NCBI RefSeq assembly: GCF_021043365.1
Contig: NZ_JAJNDU010000001.1
Coordinates: 1,016,164-1,080,163, forward strand
Reading direction: 5' to 3'
DNA length: 64,000 nt
Source: Sphingomonas sp. IC-11
GTDB taxonomy: Bacteria > Pseudomonadota > Alphaproteobacteria > Sphingomonadales > Sphingomonadaceae
Numbering within the stretch: position 1 is the stretch's first letter; each line of letters begins with the position of its first letter. The position numbers and the translations under genes are program-made. A model generated the notes under the pieces. The model worked only from the letters and a program-made list of their open reading frames with translations. It ran no database searches and had not been told where the DNA came from. Shown one piece after another: positions 25,787 to 34,142 of the stretch.

Positions 25787-26599
25787 ATGATCAGCATTGG
25801 AATGGTCTGGGACCGCGCGATGGCGGTAATTTCCGGCCGATTCAGCATTTTGCTGTCGCTGGCTGTCGGCCTGATTATCGTGCCGCCGATCGGACAGGCT
25901 GCGATCGACGCGGTGGGTGGATCGTCCTTCATGCTGCGCTCGACGCAGATGGCGGCATCGCTCCTGGTCTTTGTTTCAGCGTCGATCGGAGCAATCGCGA
26001 TCACCGCCGTGGCAAGCGATCCTGACGTAGATCTGCGATCGGCGCTGGCGATCGGGCGGGCTCGGCTAGGAGCGTTCATTGGTGTGTGGGTAATTGTCGG
26101 CCTCTGCTTCGTACTGGCGGCGCTGCCCGGTCTGATTCTGGTCGCCACGTCCGGCTTCAGCGTAGCACAGGCACAGGCCGGCGGACCTCAGGATGGGCTG
26201 AACATGGGCGTCCTAAGCATCGGTATGGTATTACTTTTGGTTCTCGTGCCGGTGATGTTCTGGGCCACGGCGCGGCTGGTTCCACTCGGTGCCGTGATCG
26301 TGAACGAGCGTCGGGGCATCGGCGCCATCCAGCGGTCCTTTGCGCTCACCCGCGGAATGACGCTGAAGCTGCTCGGTGTTCTTATCCTGTATGCGATCGT
26401 TTTCGTTGTCGTGCTTACGGCGTCTACCTCGGTCGTCGGATTGATTGCGCGCCTGCTTGCGGGATCCGACGGGGCAATCGTCGTCTCCGTGACAGTCGCC
26501 GCCGTTGCGGCTTTGGTCGCGGGACTATTCAGCGTGGTACAGGCGGTCTTTTCGGCGCAGCTTTACGCGGCCGCGCTAGAGGCGCACGACGAGGCATGA
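25787..26599 (+). CDS. multi-pass membrane protein, paralogue of its neighbour
   Basis: A 270-residue inner-membrane protein with about six hydrophobic segments (for example LLSLAVGLIIVPPIG, AFIGVWVIVGLCFVLAALPGL, LGVLILYAIVFVVVLTAS). The central loop ATARLVPLGAVIVNERRGIGAIQRSFALTRGM followed by a helix is typical of the glycerophosphodiester-phosphodiesterase-type membrane domain and related DUF families, in which a basic amphipathic helix (RRSFxLTRG) sits at the membrane. Function unknown. It overlaps the next gene by four bases (ATGA), and both carry the same loop, so they probably form a complex. Confidence 0.75.
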   Translation: MISIGMVWDRAMAVISGRFSILLSLAVGLIIVPPIGQAAIDAVGGSSFMLRSTQMAASLLVFVSASIGAIAITAVASDPDVDLRSALAIGRARLGAFIGVWVIVGLCFVLAALPGLILVATSGFSVAQAQAGGPQDGLNMGVLSIGMVLLLVLVPVMFWATARLVPLGAVIVNERRGIGAIQRSFALTRGMTLKLLGVLILYAIVFVVVLTASTSVVGLIARLLAGSDGAIVVSVTVAAVAALVAGLFSVVQAVFSAQLYAAALEAHDEA

Positions 26600-27342
26600 C
26601 AATCAATTTCGCGCGTCTGCTGGCGGACGGCTGGGCCGTGTTTCGCCGTGAGGCGGAGCTGGTCCTCGCGTTGGCGGGCGCTCTCGTCTTTTTGCCGGCT
26701 CTTGTAGTGCAACTCCTGTGCGATCCTATGCCGCCGCTCCCTGCGCAGCCCGGCGACGAAGCGGTAATGGCACAGTGGATGGAGGCGGTTTCGGCCTGGG
26801 GGCAGGGGAATGCCCTTTGGTACTTGCTGGCTGATGTCGTGGGCATGGTCGGGCTCGCTGCCATTGCGATGCTGCTTGTCGCACCTGGGCAGTTAACGGT
26901 GGGCGCGAGCCTCTCCGTTGCCCTGCGTTGGATAGGGCGGTTCATTCTGGTGAACCTGCTGGTTGCGATCCCGGTCGGCCTGGGGTTGTGGCTGTTTGTC
27001 TTGCCTGGACTTTATCTGCAGGCCCGGCTTGTCGCATCGGTGCCGGTGGTCGCGGCCGAGCCCGGCCAGAGTGCGGCCCGGGCGCTACGGAAGAGCTGGC
27101 ACCTGACGCGCGGTGTCGGCTGGCCGGTGCTTGGCGCCGTGGTCGCGTTGTTTCTGGCCCAGTGGCTGGCAGTCAGCCCGCTCTTCTCGATGGATAGCTG
27201 GCTCCGGCAACCGGGGCACGATAACCCATTTCTTATATCGCTCGTCACCATTCTGCTGACGGCCGCCGGCACGTTCTACAATGTCGGGCTGCTCTTACTC
27301 GGGATCGTGGTTTATCGACGCTTCGCCAGAAGGGGCACGTGA
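26596..27342 (+). CDS. multi-pass membrane protein, second of a coupled pair
   Basis: A 248-residue protein with five or six membrane segments. The loop LQARLVASVPVVAAEPGQSAARALRKSWHLTRG parallels the RSFALTRGM loop of the gene before it, showing that the two are paralogues. ATG 26596 lies in the ATGA overlap. The N-terminus MTINFARLLADGWAVFRREAELVL is the amphipathic entry helix. The 3' end overlaps the convergent acetyltransferase gene by 31 bases. No enzyme motif is visible. Confidence 0.75.
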   Translation: MTINFARLLADGWAVFRREAELVLALAGALVFLPALVVQLLCDPMPPLPAQPGDEAVMAQWMEAVSAWGQGNALWYLLADVVGMVGLAAIAMLLVAPGQLTVGASLSVALRWIGRFILVNLLVAIPVGLGLWLFVLPGLYLQARLVASVPVVAAEPGQSAARALRKSWHLTRGVGWPVLGAVVALFLAQWLAVSPLFSMDSWLRQPGHDNPFLISLVTILLTAAGTFYNVGLLLLGIVVYRRFARRGT

Positions 27343-27905
27343 GGGGCCGTTTCGGGCGGCAACAGTCCGGCAATGCGCGGGTCAGCGAACGTTTCGAACG
27401 TACGCTTGACGGCCACAAACCCTTGTGCCCGGTAGAAGTTGAGCGCGGAAGGATGGTCAAGCGTGCAGGTGTGAACCACGACCCTCTCGATCCCCGCGCG
27501 CCAGCTTCGCGCCATGGCCTCGCTCATCAGCCACCGGCCATGCCCTTGGCCAGCAAGCTCCGGTATAAACCCGAAGTATGACAGCTCGCATACGTTCCGG
27601 TGTCGGAAGTCCAGCTCCAGCATGCCGACTTCAATGCCGAACCGATCTGTGACGGCATACACTTCGATGGCTTCGTCGTGGATGATCGCCAACAGTTCGC
27701 TCTCCCGCATCGCGAGGCGAGAGAACCAGAGCCACGGACCGCCGACGCGCCGGAACAGCATTCGATAACCTTCGGCCGCCGGCCTCGTCCACCGCACCAG
27801 CCGGAACGGAGATGTGGGCATGGGTCGCCGCGGCGGCCTGCTCGACATCTCCAGCGTGGTGACGACGGTCGCCACCTGTTCGTCTGGAACAGCGATCAGG
27901 CCCAT
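27312..27905 (-). CDS. GNAT family N-acetyltransferase
   Basis: A 197-residue acetyltransferase. The acetyl-CoA motif is FIPELAGQGHGRWLMSEAM, and HPSALNFYRAQGFVAVKR is motif B; both are intact. The N-terminal VRWTRPAAEGYRMLFRRVGGPWLWFSR recurs in small alphaproteobacterial GNATs found downstream of hemF. The target is unknown. ATG 27905 lies inside the end of hemF (ten-base overlap), so the two are coupled. Confidence 0.85.
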   Translation of the reverse strand: MGLIAVPDEQVATVVTTLEMSSRPPRRPMPTSPFRLVRWTRPAAEGYRMLFRRVGGPWLWFSRLAMRESELLAIIHDEAIEVYAVTDRFGIEVGMLELDFRHRNVCELSYFGFIPELAGQGHGRWLMSEAMARSWRAGIERVVVHTCTLDHPSALNFYRAQGFVAVKRTFETFADPRIAGLLPPETAPHVPLLAKRR

Positions 27906-28738
27906 GTCGCCACGGGTGGAAGGCTCATCAGGATGGCGTCGATGTTGCCGCCGGTCTTCAATCCGAACAGCGTTCCTCGATCGTAGACGAGATTGAACTC
28001 CGCATATCGGCCGCGCCACGCGTTGCGCTGCGCGATCTCCGCGTCCGTGTAGGGCAGGTTCATTCGGCGGCGAACAATGCGGGGAAAGACGTCGAGGAAG
28101 GCGCGGCCTACGTCCTGCGTAAAGGCGAAATTGTCCGCGAAATCCCCCTCGAGGTGGTCATAGAAAATGCCTCCCACGCCGCGATGAACCTTGCGATGCG
28201 GGATGTAGAAATAGTCTTCGGCCCATTTCTTGAAGCGTCCGTAATGCTCTGGATGGTGAGCATCGCACGCCGCCTTCAGCGCGCCGTGGAAGTCTGCGGT
28301 GTCCTCCTCGATCGGCAGCGGAGGATTCAGGTCAGCGCCGCCTCCGAACCAACGCTTGGTGGTCACTAGGAAACGGGTGTTCATGTGCACCGCGGGGACA
28401 TGCGGATTGCTCATGTGAGCGACGAGGCTGATCCCGGTCGCGAAGAAGCTGGGATCCTCCGAGGCGCCGTGGATCGTCTTGCCGAATTCGTTTTCGAACC
28501 GCCCACCGACCGTGGACACGTTCACCCCGACCTTCTCGAATACCCGGCCCTTCATCACGCCACGCACGCCACCGCCGCCATGTTCGCCCGACGGGTCCTG
28601 CCGGTCCCAAGCTGTATAATCAAAGGCCGCAGAGGAGCCGGCCTCACGCTCGATAGCCTCAAACTCCGCGCAGATGAGATCGCGAAGCTCCTCGAACCAA
28701 GCGCGGGCGGTCATTTGTTCGTTGTCGAGCGTGTTCAT
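27896..28738 (-). CDS. hemF: oxygen-dependent coproporphyrinogen-III oxidase
   Basis: Oxidatively decarboxylates coproporphyrinogen III to protoporphyrinogen IX in haem synthesis, using oxygen. Family signatures are visible: GGGGVRGVMKGRVFEKVGVN, HMNTRFLVT, WFGGGADLNP, FYIPHRKVHRGVGGIFYDHL and FNLVYDRGTLFGLKTGGN. At 280 residues it is complete. ATG 28738 gives MNTLDNEQMTARAW. The window also carries hemW at 51 kb, a relative of the oxygen-independent enzyme. The upstream neighbour on the same strand is trmL. Confidence 0.97.
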   Translation of the reverse strand: MNTLDNEQMTARAWFEELRDLICAEFEAIEREAGSSAAFDYTAWDRQDPSGEHGGGGVRGVMKGRVFEKVGVNVSTVGGRFENEFGKTIHGASEDPSFFATGISLVAHMSNPHVPAVHMNTRFLVTTKRWFGGGADLNPPLPIEEDTADFHGALKAACDAHHPEHYGRFKKWAEDYFYIPHRKVHRGVGGIFYDHLEGDFADNFAFTQDVGRAFLDVFPRIVRRRMNLPYTDAEIAQRNAWRGRYAEFNLVYDRGTLFGLKTGGNIDAILMSLPPVATWA

Positions 28739-28818
28739 GAGCGGCTGATACTTGCTGGTGAGCCGGCCTGTCGAGGTGTCGGGGTGATCGGCCGCCAGCC
28801 TCGCCGAGAATCGGCCAT

Positions 28819-29268
28819 TCAGGCCGATGCACCGCGCGTCTGGCGAAGCGATTCGGCGAGCATGATACCGACGCTGACTGCGACGTTCAGTGATCGGAAG
28901 CCCGGTTGAACCGGTATCCGGACGGCGAGACTTGCCTGCGCGTGGACGTGGTCGGGAACGCCCGCGCTTTCGCTTCCGAACAAGAGAATGTCGTCCGACT
29001 GAAAGCGAGCATCCCATAGATCAACGGCGCCGCGCGTAGTGGCGAGAACCAGCTTGCCAACCCTCTTGCCGTTGAACGCAGCCCAGTCCGCATGGCGCAC
29101 AACCTCTACAGATCCGGCGTAATCCATGCCGGATCGCCGCAACGCGCGGTCCCCCCAGGGAAAACCCATCGGTTCGATCAGGTCAACTGGGACGCCGAAA
29201 CACGCGGCCGTCCGCAGGATGGTGCCGACGTTCCCGGCGATGTCTGGCTCATACAGGGCGATGCGCAT
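28819..29268 (-). CDS. trmL: tRNA (cytidine(34)-2'-O)-methyltransferase
   Basis: A 149-residue SPOUT methyltransferase that 2'-O-methylates the wobble base of tRNA-Leu species. MRIALYEPDIAGNVGTILRTAACFG is motif 1, LFGSESAGVPDHVH motif 2 and IPVQPGFRSLNVAVSVGIML motif 3, together forming the trefoil-knot SAM site. Length is normal. The gene is divergent from petA, with about 200 bases between them. Confidence 0.93.
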   Translation of the reverse strand: MRIALYEPDIAGNVGTILRTAACFGVPVDLIEPMGFPWGDRALRRSGMDYAGSVEVVRHADWAAFNGKRVGKLVLATTRGAVDLWDARFQSDDILLFGSESAGVPDHVHAQASLAVRIPVQPGFRSLNVAVSVGIMLAESLRQTRGASA

Positions 29269-29467
29269 TCTGCTCCCTTAACGCGGTTCCCCGGCGCCGA
29301 CAGGATGAAGGCTTGGTGAACGGAGGCAAAAATCACCATTGGCAGGGGCAGGGTGCGCAGCTATCAACCGCCCACCCCGCGGGTCGATGGGGGTTTTCAG
29401 GCGGGCGTCGGGGGAGGCTCTTTCCACATGCGCTCCCCGCCGGGGCCGGTTGGACAAGGGTTGGTGA

Positions 29468-30052
29468 ATGGCGACGGTCGACAACACGATTACTCCGGGC
29501 GATTATCCTGCCCGAAACGAAGAGGACGGGCATGATCCCCGTCGCCGGGATTTTATCAACATTGCCGCAGTCGCCTGGGCCGGTGTCGGCGCGGGCGTGG
29601 TTGTTCTTCCGCTCATCAATCAGATGAACCCGTCGGCCGACGTGCTCGCGCTGTCCACGACCGAGGTCGACATCAGCAAGATCGAGCCGGGGCAGGCGAT
29701 CAAGTCCACGTTCCGTAAGCAGCCGCTGTTCGTGCGCAATCTGACGCCGAAGGAAATCGCGGAAGCTGACGCGGTAGCGGTCAGCGACCTGCGCGATCCG
29801 CAGACGCTGGAAGAGCGCACCAAGGCAGGCAAGAAGAACTGGCTTATCACCCTGGGCGTTTGCACCCACCTCGGCTGCGTGCCGCTGGGCGCTGGCGAGG
29901 GTGAGAACAAGGGACCGTTCGGTGGCTATTTCTGCCCGTGCCACGGCTCCGCCTATGACACCGCAGGCCGTATCCGCCAGGGACCGGCACCGACGAACCT
30001 CGTCGTTCCCGAATATGCATTCACGTCCGACACCGTCGTGACGGTGGGTTGA
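29468..30052 (+). CDS. petA: ubiquinol-cytochrome c reductase, Rieske iron-sulfur subunit
   Basis: The 2Fe-2S subunit of complex III. A hydrophobic N-terminal anchor ([21 protein letters not shown], about residues 34-55), preceded by RRDF and suited for Tat export, tethers it to the membrane. The cluster ligands are in CTHLGC (box I) and CPCHGS (box II), with the proline loop GPAPTNL. 194 residues, usual size for alphaproteobacteria. First gene of petABC, separated from petB by 12 bases. Confidence 0.97.
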   Translation: MATVDNTITPGDYPARNEEDGHDPRRRDFINIAAVAWAGVGAGVVVLPLINQMNPSADVLALSTTEVDISKIEPGQAIKSTFRKQPLFVRNLTPKEIAEADAVAVSDLRDPQTLEERTKAGKKNWLITLGVCTHLGCVPLGAGEGENKGPFGGYFCPCHGSAYDTAGRIRQGPAPTNLVVPEYAFTSDTVVTVG

Positions 30053-30064
30053 GGTAGCACACAG

Positions 30065-31351
30065 ATGAGCTTTCCCTGGGCCAATCATTATGAGCCAAAG
30101 CAGCCGCTGATGCGGTGGATGGACGAGAAGCTGCCGCTGCCGCGCCTCGTCTACAACGCTATTGGCGCTGGTTATCCGGTGCCGCGCAACCTCAACTATT
30201 GGTGGAACTTCGGCGTGCTCGCCGGCCTTGCGCTGGTCGTGCAGATCGTCACCGGCGTGGTGTTGGCGATGCATTATGCCGCCAATGGCACCGTGGCCTT
30301 CGCTTCGGTGGAGAGCATCATGCGCGACGTGAACGCTGGCTGGTTCCTGCGTTACGCGCACGCCAATGGCGCATCGATGTTCCTTGCCGTTGTTTATGTC
30401 CATATCGCCCGCGGCCTTTACTACGGCTCGTACAAGGCGCCGCGCGAGATGGTGTGGCTGCTGGGCGTCGTGATCTTCCTTCTCATGATGGCAACCGCTT
30501 TCATGGGCTACGTGCTGCCGTGGGGCCAGATGAGCTTCTGGGGCGCGCAGGTGATCACCGGCTTCTTCTCGGCAATTCCGCTGGTGGGCGAGCCCATTCG
30601 CGTGCTGCTGCTGGGCGGTTACGCGCCGGATAACGCCGCGCTGAACCGCTTCTTCTCGCTGCACTATCTGCTGCCGTTCGTGATCGCGGGCGTCATCATC
30701 CTGCACATCTGGGCGCTGCACATCCCGGGTTCGAACAACCCGACCGGCGTCGACGTGAAGGGTGAGCAGGACACCGTTCCGTTCCACCCGTATTACACGG
30801 CCAAGGACGGCGTCGGCGTGGCCGTATTCTTCCTGATCTTCGCCGCGCTGGTCTTCTTCTCGCCAAACCTGCTGGGACACCCGGACAATTACATCGAAGC
30901 GAACCCGCTCTCGACGCCGGCGCACATCGTTCCGGAATGGTACTTCCTGCCGTTCTACGCGATCCTCAAGAGCTTCACCGCGGACTTCATCCTGACGGGC
31001 AAGCTGTGGGGCGTGCTGGCGATGTTCGGCTCGATCCTGCTGCTGTTCTTCCTGCCGTGGCTGGACAGCTCGCCGGTTCGTTCGGCCAACTATCGTCCGA
31101 CGTACCGCTGGTTCCTGTTGGTCCTGCTGCTCGACGTGCTGGTGCTCGGCTACGTCGGCGGCGCAGAGGCAACCGCCCGCAACGTCATCATCGGTCAGAT
31201 CGCGACGGCTTACTACTTCGCGCACTTCCTGATCATCCTGCCGATCGTTTCGCGCTCGGAGCGTCCGCGCCCGTTGCCGAACTCGATCACCGAAGCGGTG
31301 CTCGCCAAGCATGGCGGAACGTCGCCTGCACAGACCGCGATGGCGCACTGA
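30065..31351 (+). CDS. petB: cytochrome b of the bc1 complex
   Basis: A 428-residue, eight-helix membrane subunit that binds haems bL and bH and both quinone sites. Haem-ligand histidines lie in [18 protein letters not shown] and in [20 protein letters not shown]; the Qo-site motif PEWYFLPFY and the [12 protein letters not shown] helix are clear. GAGGTAGCACACAG gives a usable ribosome binding site. Transcribed with petA and petC. Confidence 0.98.
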   Translation: MSFPWANHYEPKQPLMRWMDEKLPLPRLVYNAIGAGYPVPRNLNYWWNFGVLAGLALVVQIVTGVVLAMHYAANGTVAFASVESIMRDVNAGWFLRYAHANGASMFLAVVYVHIARGLYYGSYKAPREMVWLLGVVIFLLMMATAFMGYVLPWGQMSFWGAQVITGFFSAIPLVGEPIRVLLLGGYAPDNAALNRFFSLHYLLPFVIAGVIILHIWALHIPGSNNPTGVDVKGEQDTVPFHPYYTAKDGVGVAVFFLIFAALVFFSPNLLGHPDNYIEANPLSTPAHIVPEWYFLPFYAILKSFTADFILTGKLWGVLAMFGSILLLFFLPWLDSSPVRSANYRPTYRWFLLVLLLDVLVLGYVGGAEATARNVIIGQIATAYYFAHFLIILPIVSRSERPRPLPNSITEAVLAKHGGTSPAQTAMAH

Positions 31352-31376
31352 GCCGATACGGGGGAATAAGAAGAAA

Positions 31377-32219
31377 ATGGTTCGTACCATCGCACTCCTG
31401 ATCGGCGCGGGCTTCGTGTTCGTGCTCGGTATCGCGCTGTTCGGGACGATCTCGACCGCGATCTCCGATCCGGCACCGGAAACCGCGGAACATGAGTTCC
31501 ATTTGCATCCGAAGGACGCAGGCCTCTCGTCGGCAGGCGTTTTTGGGAAGTTCGACAAGCAACAGCTGCAGCGCGGCCTGAAGGTTTATCAGGAGGTTTG
31601 CGCCGCCTGCCACAGCCTGAAGTACGTCTCGTTCCGCGATCTCGAGCAGATCGGCTATAGCGAAGGCCAGGTGAAGGCGCTGGCGCAGGCATGGCCGATC
31701 GAGCAGCCGAGCGTGAACCCGGACACGGGCGAGGCAATGACTCGCAAGAACATTCCGTCGGATCGCTTCCCGAGTCCGTATGCGAATGAAGTTGCTGCTC
31801 GTGCCGCGAACAACAACGCGCTTCCGCCGGATCTCTCCTTGATGACCAAGGCACGGCATGACGGCGCCAACTATGTGGCGTCCTTGCTGACCGGCTATCA
31901 GAACCAGCCAGCTGAACTGCTGAGCAAGTTCCCGGATGCGAAGACGCCGCAGGGCCTGCACTACAATCCGTACTTCGCGAACCTCAACATCGCGATGCCG
32001 CCTCCGATCACGTCGGACGGTCAGGTGACCTATGAGGACGGCATTCAGGCCACTCGCGACCAGATGGCCAAGGACGTTGCTGCCTTCCTCACCTGGACGG
32101 CTGAGCCGAACTTGGAAACGCGCCATGCGGCTGGTTTCGCGAGCGTTATCTTCCTGGCGATCTTCGTCTTCTTGACGATCGGTGCGTATCGTAACGTCTG
32201 GCGTGGGGTGAAGCACTGA
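31377..32219 (+). CDS. petC: cytochrome c1
   Basis: The 280-residue c-type cytochrome of complex III. An N-terminal hydrophobic segment exports it; haem c attaches at CAACHS; the axial Met is probably in NLNIAMPPPI. A C-terminal helix (HAAGFASVIFLAIFVFLTIGAYRNVW) anchors it in the inner membrane. ATG 31377 follows GGGGAATAAG. A strong terminator ends the operon after the gene. Confidence 0.97.
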   Translation: MVRTIALLIGAGFVFVLGIALFGTISTAISDPAPETAEHEFHLHPKDAGLSSAGVFGKFDKQQLQRGLKVYQEVCAACHSLKYVSFRDLEQIGYSEGQVKALAQAWPIEQPSVNPDTGEAMTRKNIPSDRFPSPYANEVAARAANNNALPPDLSLMTKARHDGANYVASLLTGYQNQPAELLSKFPDAKTPQGLHYNPYFANLNIAMPPPITSDGQVTYEDGIQATRDQMAKDVAAFLTWTAEPNLETRHAAGFASVIFLAIFVFLTIGAYRNVWRGVKH

Positions 32220-32248
32220 CGACCTGAGGGCAGTTGTGGCCAAATAGG

Positions 32249-32292
32249 AAAGGGCCCCGCGCGCGTTAGGCGAGCGGGGCCCTTTCTTTTTG
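32249..32292 (+). terminator. rho-independent terminator of petABC
   Basis: AAAGGGCCCCGC (32249-32260) pairs with GCGGGGCCCTTT (32274-32285), followed by CTTTTT. Confidence 0.92.
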
Positions 32293-32361
32293 GCTAGCCC
32301 ACTCTCGCTCGGTGCGGTCAACTTGCTTGCGAGGCAAAAGCGCGAAGGGCATGAGCCTCTC

Positions 32362-32946
32362 ATGACCTCCAGCGACAATCCCGTGGCCGACGCCATCCGT
32401 GCGGACGATGCGAGTCCGAACGATGATCTCAAGGCGCTGATCCGAACGATCCCGGACTTCCCCAAACCGGGTATTCAGTTTCGTGACATCACCACCTTGC
32501 TGCTCGACCCGCGCGGCCTTGCACTGACCGTCGAGCGCATGGTGGCGGCGACGCGCGGCCCCGTCGACCTTGTTGCGGGCATCGAGGCACGGGGTTTCCT
32601 GTTCGCGGCCGCGCTCGCCCTGCCGCTGAAGGCCGGGGTCTTGCTGATTCGCAAGGACGGAAAGCTGCCGGGCGCAACGATCGCGGAGGATTATGCGCTG
32701 GAATATGGACAGGACCGTATTGCCGTCCATGCGGATGCTTGTGCTCCCGGAGCGCGGGTTCTGTTGATCGATGATCTGATTGCGACCGGCGGAACCGCAC
32801 GGGCCGCTATTCGGCTGCTGCGGAAGGCAGGCGCTGTGGTCACGCAGGCGCAGTTCCTGGTGGACCTTCCAGATCTTGGCGGTGCGGAGCTGCTGCGATC
32901 AGACGGCGTGGACGTCGATGCGCTGATTTCGTTCCCCGGCCATTAA
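32362..32946 (+). CDS. apt: adenine phosphoribosyltransferase
   Basis: Salvages adenine to AMP with PRPP. IPDFPKPGIQFRDITTLL is the N-terminal hood region, IEARGFLFAAALA the flexible loop region, and VLLIDDLIATGGTA the 13-residue PRPP-binding motif. ATG 32362 gives 194 residues, including about 20 extra N-terminal residues with Asp and Asn compared with the E. coli length. It follows the petABC terminator and so is a separate unit. Confidence 0.96.
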   Translation: MTSSDNPVADAIRADDASPNDDLKALIRTIPDFPKPGIQFRDITTLLLDPRGLALTVERMVAATRGPVDLVAGIEARGFLFAAALALPLKAGVLLIRKDGKLPGATIAEDYALEYGQDRIAVHADACAPGARVLLIDDLIATGGTARAAIRLLRKAGAVVTQAQFLVDLPDLGGAELLRSDGVDVDALISFPGH

Positions 32947-32971
32947 GGAACTTCGCTTTATAGCCCTCGTT
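32947..32971 (+). promoter_or_regulatory. EcfG-type general stress promoter
   Basis: GGAAC at 32947-32951 and CGTT at 32968-32971 with a 16-base spacer match the alphaproteobacterial EcfG consensus exactly. It begins right after the apt stop and lies 55 bases before the lipoprotein start codon. Confidence 0.65.
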
Positions 32972-33025
32972 TCGAACTGGTCGCGGCGCGTATTTGCCGC
33001 CCCTCCAGCGTGTGGGAGTTGGATC

Positions 33026-33658
33026 ATGGGTTTCAAGCGCTTCAGCCTAATCGCGCTAATCAGCGGCCTCGCATTTGGCACAGCTGCCTGTACGGATGGC
33101 TACGGCTATGGCGGTGCCTCTCTTGGCTATGGCTCCGCTTATTATGCCGATCCTTACTATGCCGATGCAGGCTGGGGTGGGTACGGCCCGGGATATGGCA
33201 GCACGTTTGGCTGGTATAACGACTTCTACTATCCCGGCACCGGAGTGTACGTGTACGATCGGTTCCGCCGTCCCCACCGCTGGAACGATGCGCAGCGGCG
33301 TTATTGGCAAGGGCGCCCGGGTTGGAACCAGCCTGGCGCACGAGCAAACTGGAACGACTTCCGCCGGAACTATCGCGCGGAGCGGCGCGATCTCCGTCGC
33401 GACCTGAGAGAGAATCGCCAGGATTTCCGCAACGGGACCATCAATCGTGATCAGTTCCGCCAGGGGCGGCAGGACGCACGCCGGGAGTTCCGCCGTGATG
33501 TGCGCCAGGATTGGCGCGAACTGCGGCGAGACAATCGTGCAGATGGCGTCCGGACGCCCGGCTTGAACCGCGGGCGTGATTTCAACCGGGGTCCGGGGAT
33601 CAACCGCGGCAGCGGCGGCAGGGGCGCGAACCCACGTGGCGCCGAACGCCCACGGTAA
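33026..33658 (+). CDS. lipoprotein with Tyr/Gly-rich and Arg-rich halves
   Basis: A 210-residue exported protein. The signal MGFKRFSLIALISGLAFGTAAC ends in a lipobox (TAAC). Residues 23-75 are rich in Tyr, Gly and Ala (YADPYYADAGWGGYGPGYGS); YDRFRRPHRWNDAQRRYWQG follows; the rest is helical and very basic (RDLRRDLRENRQDFRNG, RRDVRQDWRELRRD), ending in GRxxNRG repeats. It resembles RcnB-like and other stress-induced envelope proteins of sphingomonads only in general character. The stress-type promoter directly upstream suggests induction in stationary phase or under general stress. Confidence 0.75.
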   Translation: MGFKRFSLIALISGLAFGTAACTDGYGYGGASLGYGSAYYADPYYADAGWGGYGPGYGSTFGWYNDFYYPGTGVYVYDRFRRPHRWNDAQRRYWQGRPGWNQPGARANWNDFRRNYRAERRDLRRDLRENRQDFRNGTINRDQFRQGRQDARREFRRDVRQDWRELRRDNRADGVRTPGLNRGRDFNRGPGINRGSGGRGANPRGAERPR

Positions 33659-33684
33659 GGCTCGCGTCTAAGTAACTCGCCCGC

Positions 33685-34134
33685 TTACGAGGTCGGACGG
33701 GTGGCGATCAGCCCGTTCGACACCATCGACATGACGGCGACGTTGTCCTGATTGTACACGACCATGCGGCTCTTGAAGATCCCCATCTCCGGACGGGATT
33801 GCGACTGCCGCTTCTCGATCACCTCGGTTTCGCAGCGCAGGGTGTCACCGGGGTAAACGGGCTTGAGCCAGCGTAACTCGTCGACGCCGGGAGAGCCGAG
33901 GCCCGCCTGTTTGTTGTTCTTCAGGTTCTCGACGATCATCGACATGACCATCGCGCAGGTGTGCCAACCGCTCGCGGAGATCCGCCCGAAGTGCGTTTGT
34001 GCCGCAGCCTCGTCCGAGAGGTGGAAAGGTTGCGGATCATAGCGGGAGGCGAAGTCGATCACTTCCTCCCGCGTGACATGATAGCTGCCGAAGCTCGCCT
34101 TGCTCCCGACGGCGATGTCTTCGAAATATTGCAT
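33685..34134 (-). CDS. MaoC family (R)-hydratase / dehydratase
   Basis: A 149-residue hot-dog fold hydratase. QYFEDIAVGSKASFGSYHVTREEVIDFASRYDPQPFHLSDEAA contains the active-site region with Asp-Pro-Gln-Pro-x-His, the catalytic Asp/His pair of MaoC enzymes; SGWHTCAMVMSM forms the substrate tunnel. These enzymes hydrate 2-enoyl-CoA or act on mesaconyl-type substrates. ATG 34134 follows AGGAGAGAGC. It lies eight bases downstream of the phosphodiesterase-like gene and probably shares its transcript. Confidence 0.9.
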   Translation of the reverse strand: MQYFEDIAVGSKASFGSYHVTREEVIDFASRYDPQPFHLSDEAAAQTHFGRISASGWHTCAMVMSMIVENLKNNKQAGLGSPGVDELRWLKPVYPGDTLRCETEVIEKRQSQSRPEMGIFKSRMVVYNQDNVAVMSMVSNGLIATRPTS

Positions 34135-34142
34135 GCTCTCTC

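Noticed and set aside
32341..32361. Short frame MSLS* before apt as a leader peptide
   Set aside because: Four codons only; it arises by chance from the ATGAGCCTCTCATGA context and has no coupling geometry to apt.
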